The translations under genes and the position numbers were made by a program. Positions 6,038-6,549 of a stretch of 6,549 nucleotides of DNA are shown here, piece after piece. Position 1 is the stretch's first letter. Every line of letters begins with the position of its first letter. The DNA is from Bacteroidales bacterium UBA5206 (GTDB lineage: Bacteria > Bacteroidota > Bacteroidia > Bacteroidales > Tenuifilaceae). The DNA is taken from positions 1 through 6,549 of the forward strand of contig DHVO01000257.1 in the NCBI GenBank assembly GCA_002412705.1. The letters are read 5' to 3'. The notes beneath the pieces were generated by a model. That model was not told the origin of the DNA. It saw only the letters and a list, made by a program, of their open reading frames with translations, and searched no databases.

Positions 6038-6549
6038 ATGAACATACTCGTAATTTCGGACCTGCACATTGACAATGGTGATAACTTTGGCACCTTTGAC
6101 TGGAAACCGAAGCGGTTTATAAAAACGCTTGAGAAGATTGTTGAGGAGTATAAAATTGAGCAGGTTATTCTAAATGGTGATGTTTTTGACCTCTACAAGT
6201 ACACGTTTAAGGATATCTACCATAAAAACTTTGAGCTGATAAGCTACTTTAACCGCAAGGGGTACATCTACATAAGGGGTAATCATGATTTGCTAAATCC
6301 CTTTGCTAAGGACTCGCACCTAATAGTAAACTCCTTGGGGCAATCCATTTACATTGAGCACGGTCATAATGCCGATTTTTTGAATGGTACCAGCATAGGT
6401 CGCTTTATTGGTAGGGTGAGCTTTGCTCTGTTTAAAAAGCTGGTTAAGATACCCCGATTTGAGCGTTGGTACTTTAGGGTTGTTGAGTGGGACGATGAGG
6501 TTAACCGAATCCCCAAAAAGTATAACACCTACAAGTACCTAAAGTATGC
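6038..6549 (+). CDS. Calcineurin-like metallophosphoesterase, N-terminal part (3' partial)
   Basis: The reading frame is open from ATG 6038 to the window edge (170 codons), so the C-terminus is missing. The protein starts MNILVISDLHIDNGDNFG; D8 and H10 form the first metal-binding DxH motif. NGDVFD (46-51, D48) is the second motif, GNHD (81-84) the third, and IEHGHNAD (106-113) carries a later histidine pair. This order is that of a binuclear metal phosphoesterase, and GDVFDLY resembles the GDxFDLW element of LpxH-like UDP-diacylglucosamine pyrophosphatases. A basic, aromatic-rich stretch at 117-150 follows HGH, where LpxH-type enzymes carry a membrane- or substrate-contacting insertion; the resemblance is only suggestive. 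The gene begins 16 bases after the stop of the glycosyltransferase and is most likely co-transcribed with it. The short gap contains GATAAAG, also present just before the previous gene, but no convincing Shine-Dalgarno. Enzyme class is confident; substrate is unknown and could be a phospho- or nucleotide-linked lipid, a nucleic acid or another phosphoester. Confidence 0.88.
   Translation, partial: MNILVISDLHIDNGDNFGTFDWKPKRFIKTLEKIVEEYKIEQVILNGDVFDLYKYTFKDIYHKNFELISYFNRKGYIYIRGNHDLLNPFAKDSHLIVNSLGQSIYIEHGHNADFLNGTSIGRFIGRVSFALFKKLVKIPRFERWYFRVVEWDDEVNRIPKKYNTYKYLKY

Overview
The window reads as a densely packed, single-strand stretch of a Bacteroidota chromosome. Three things point there: SpoIIE-type phosphatase domains carrying the signature ADCTGHGVPGAFMS and DGYADQFGG, of the form common in that phylum and fused to TPR/coiled-coil or HAMP modules; two candidate promoters of the TAnnTTTG (-7) type; and start codons without convincing Shine-Dalgarno sequences. 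A finer taxonomic placement is not supported by what I can see. No RNA gene, CRISPR array, insertion sequence or phage-like gene is visible, and all five genes are on the + strand.

Layout. Positions 1-1307 hold the 3' part of a membrane-anchored SpoIIE phosphatase with a TPR-like N-terminus; its start lies upstream of the window. A 110-base gap (1308-1417) contains an imperfect inverted repeat and a candidate promoter. Positions 1418-3511 encode a second SpoIIE phosphatase with a different input end: two membrane segments flanking a helical extracytoplasmic sensor, then HAMP and coiled coil. Two bases after its stop, 3514-4800 encodes a divergent GT-B-fold glycosyltransferase-like protein. 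An 81-base gap (4801-4881) contains the best candidate promoter and a triple TAGCTT repeat. Positions 4882-6021 encode a glycosyltransferase of the monogalactosyldiacylglycerol (MGDG) synthase / processive diacylglycerol glucosyltransferase family. Seventeen bases downstream of it, 6038 to the window end holds the N-terminal part of a calcineurin-like metallophosphoesterase, cut off by the window edge.

How the genes may work together (inference). The first two genes are sensor-linked PP2C-type Ser/Thr phosphatases that share output and linker sequence but not input domains. They would read different signals and act on phosphoproteins, classically STAS-domain anti-sigma antagonists; no STAS or anti-sigma kinase gene is visible here. 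The last three genes look like envelope-lipid or glycoconjugate enzymes: two cytoplasmic, membrane-associated GT-B transferases and a phosphoesterase whose motifs resemble the LpxH-like branch. The 2-base junction between the second phosphatase and the first glycosyltransferase suggests that sensing and glycosyl transfer are co-expressed. The substrates of all three enzymes are unknown from sequence alone.
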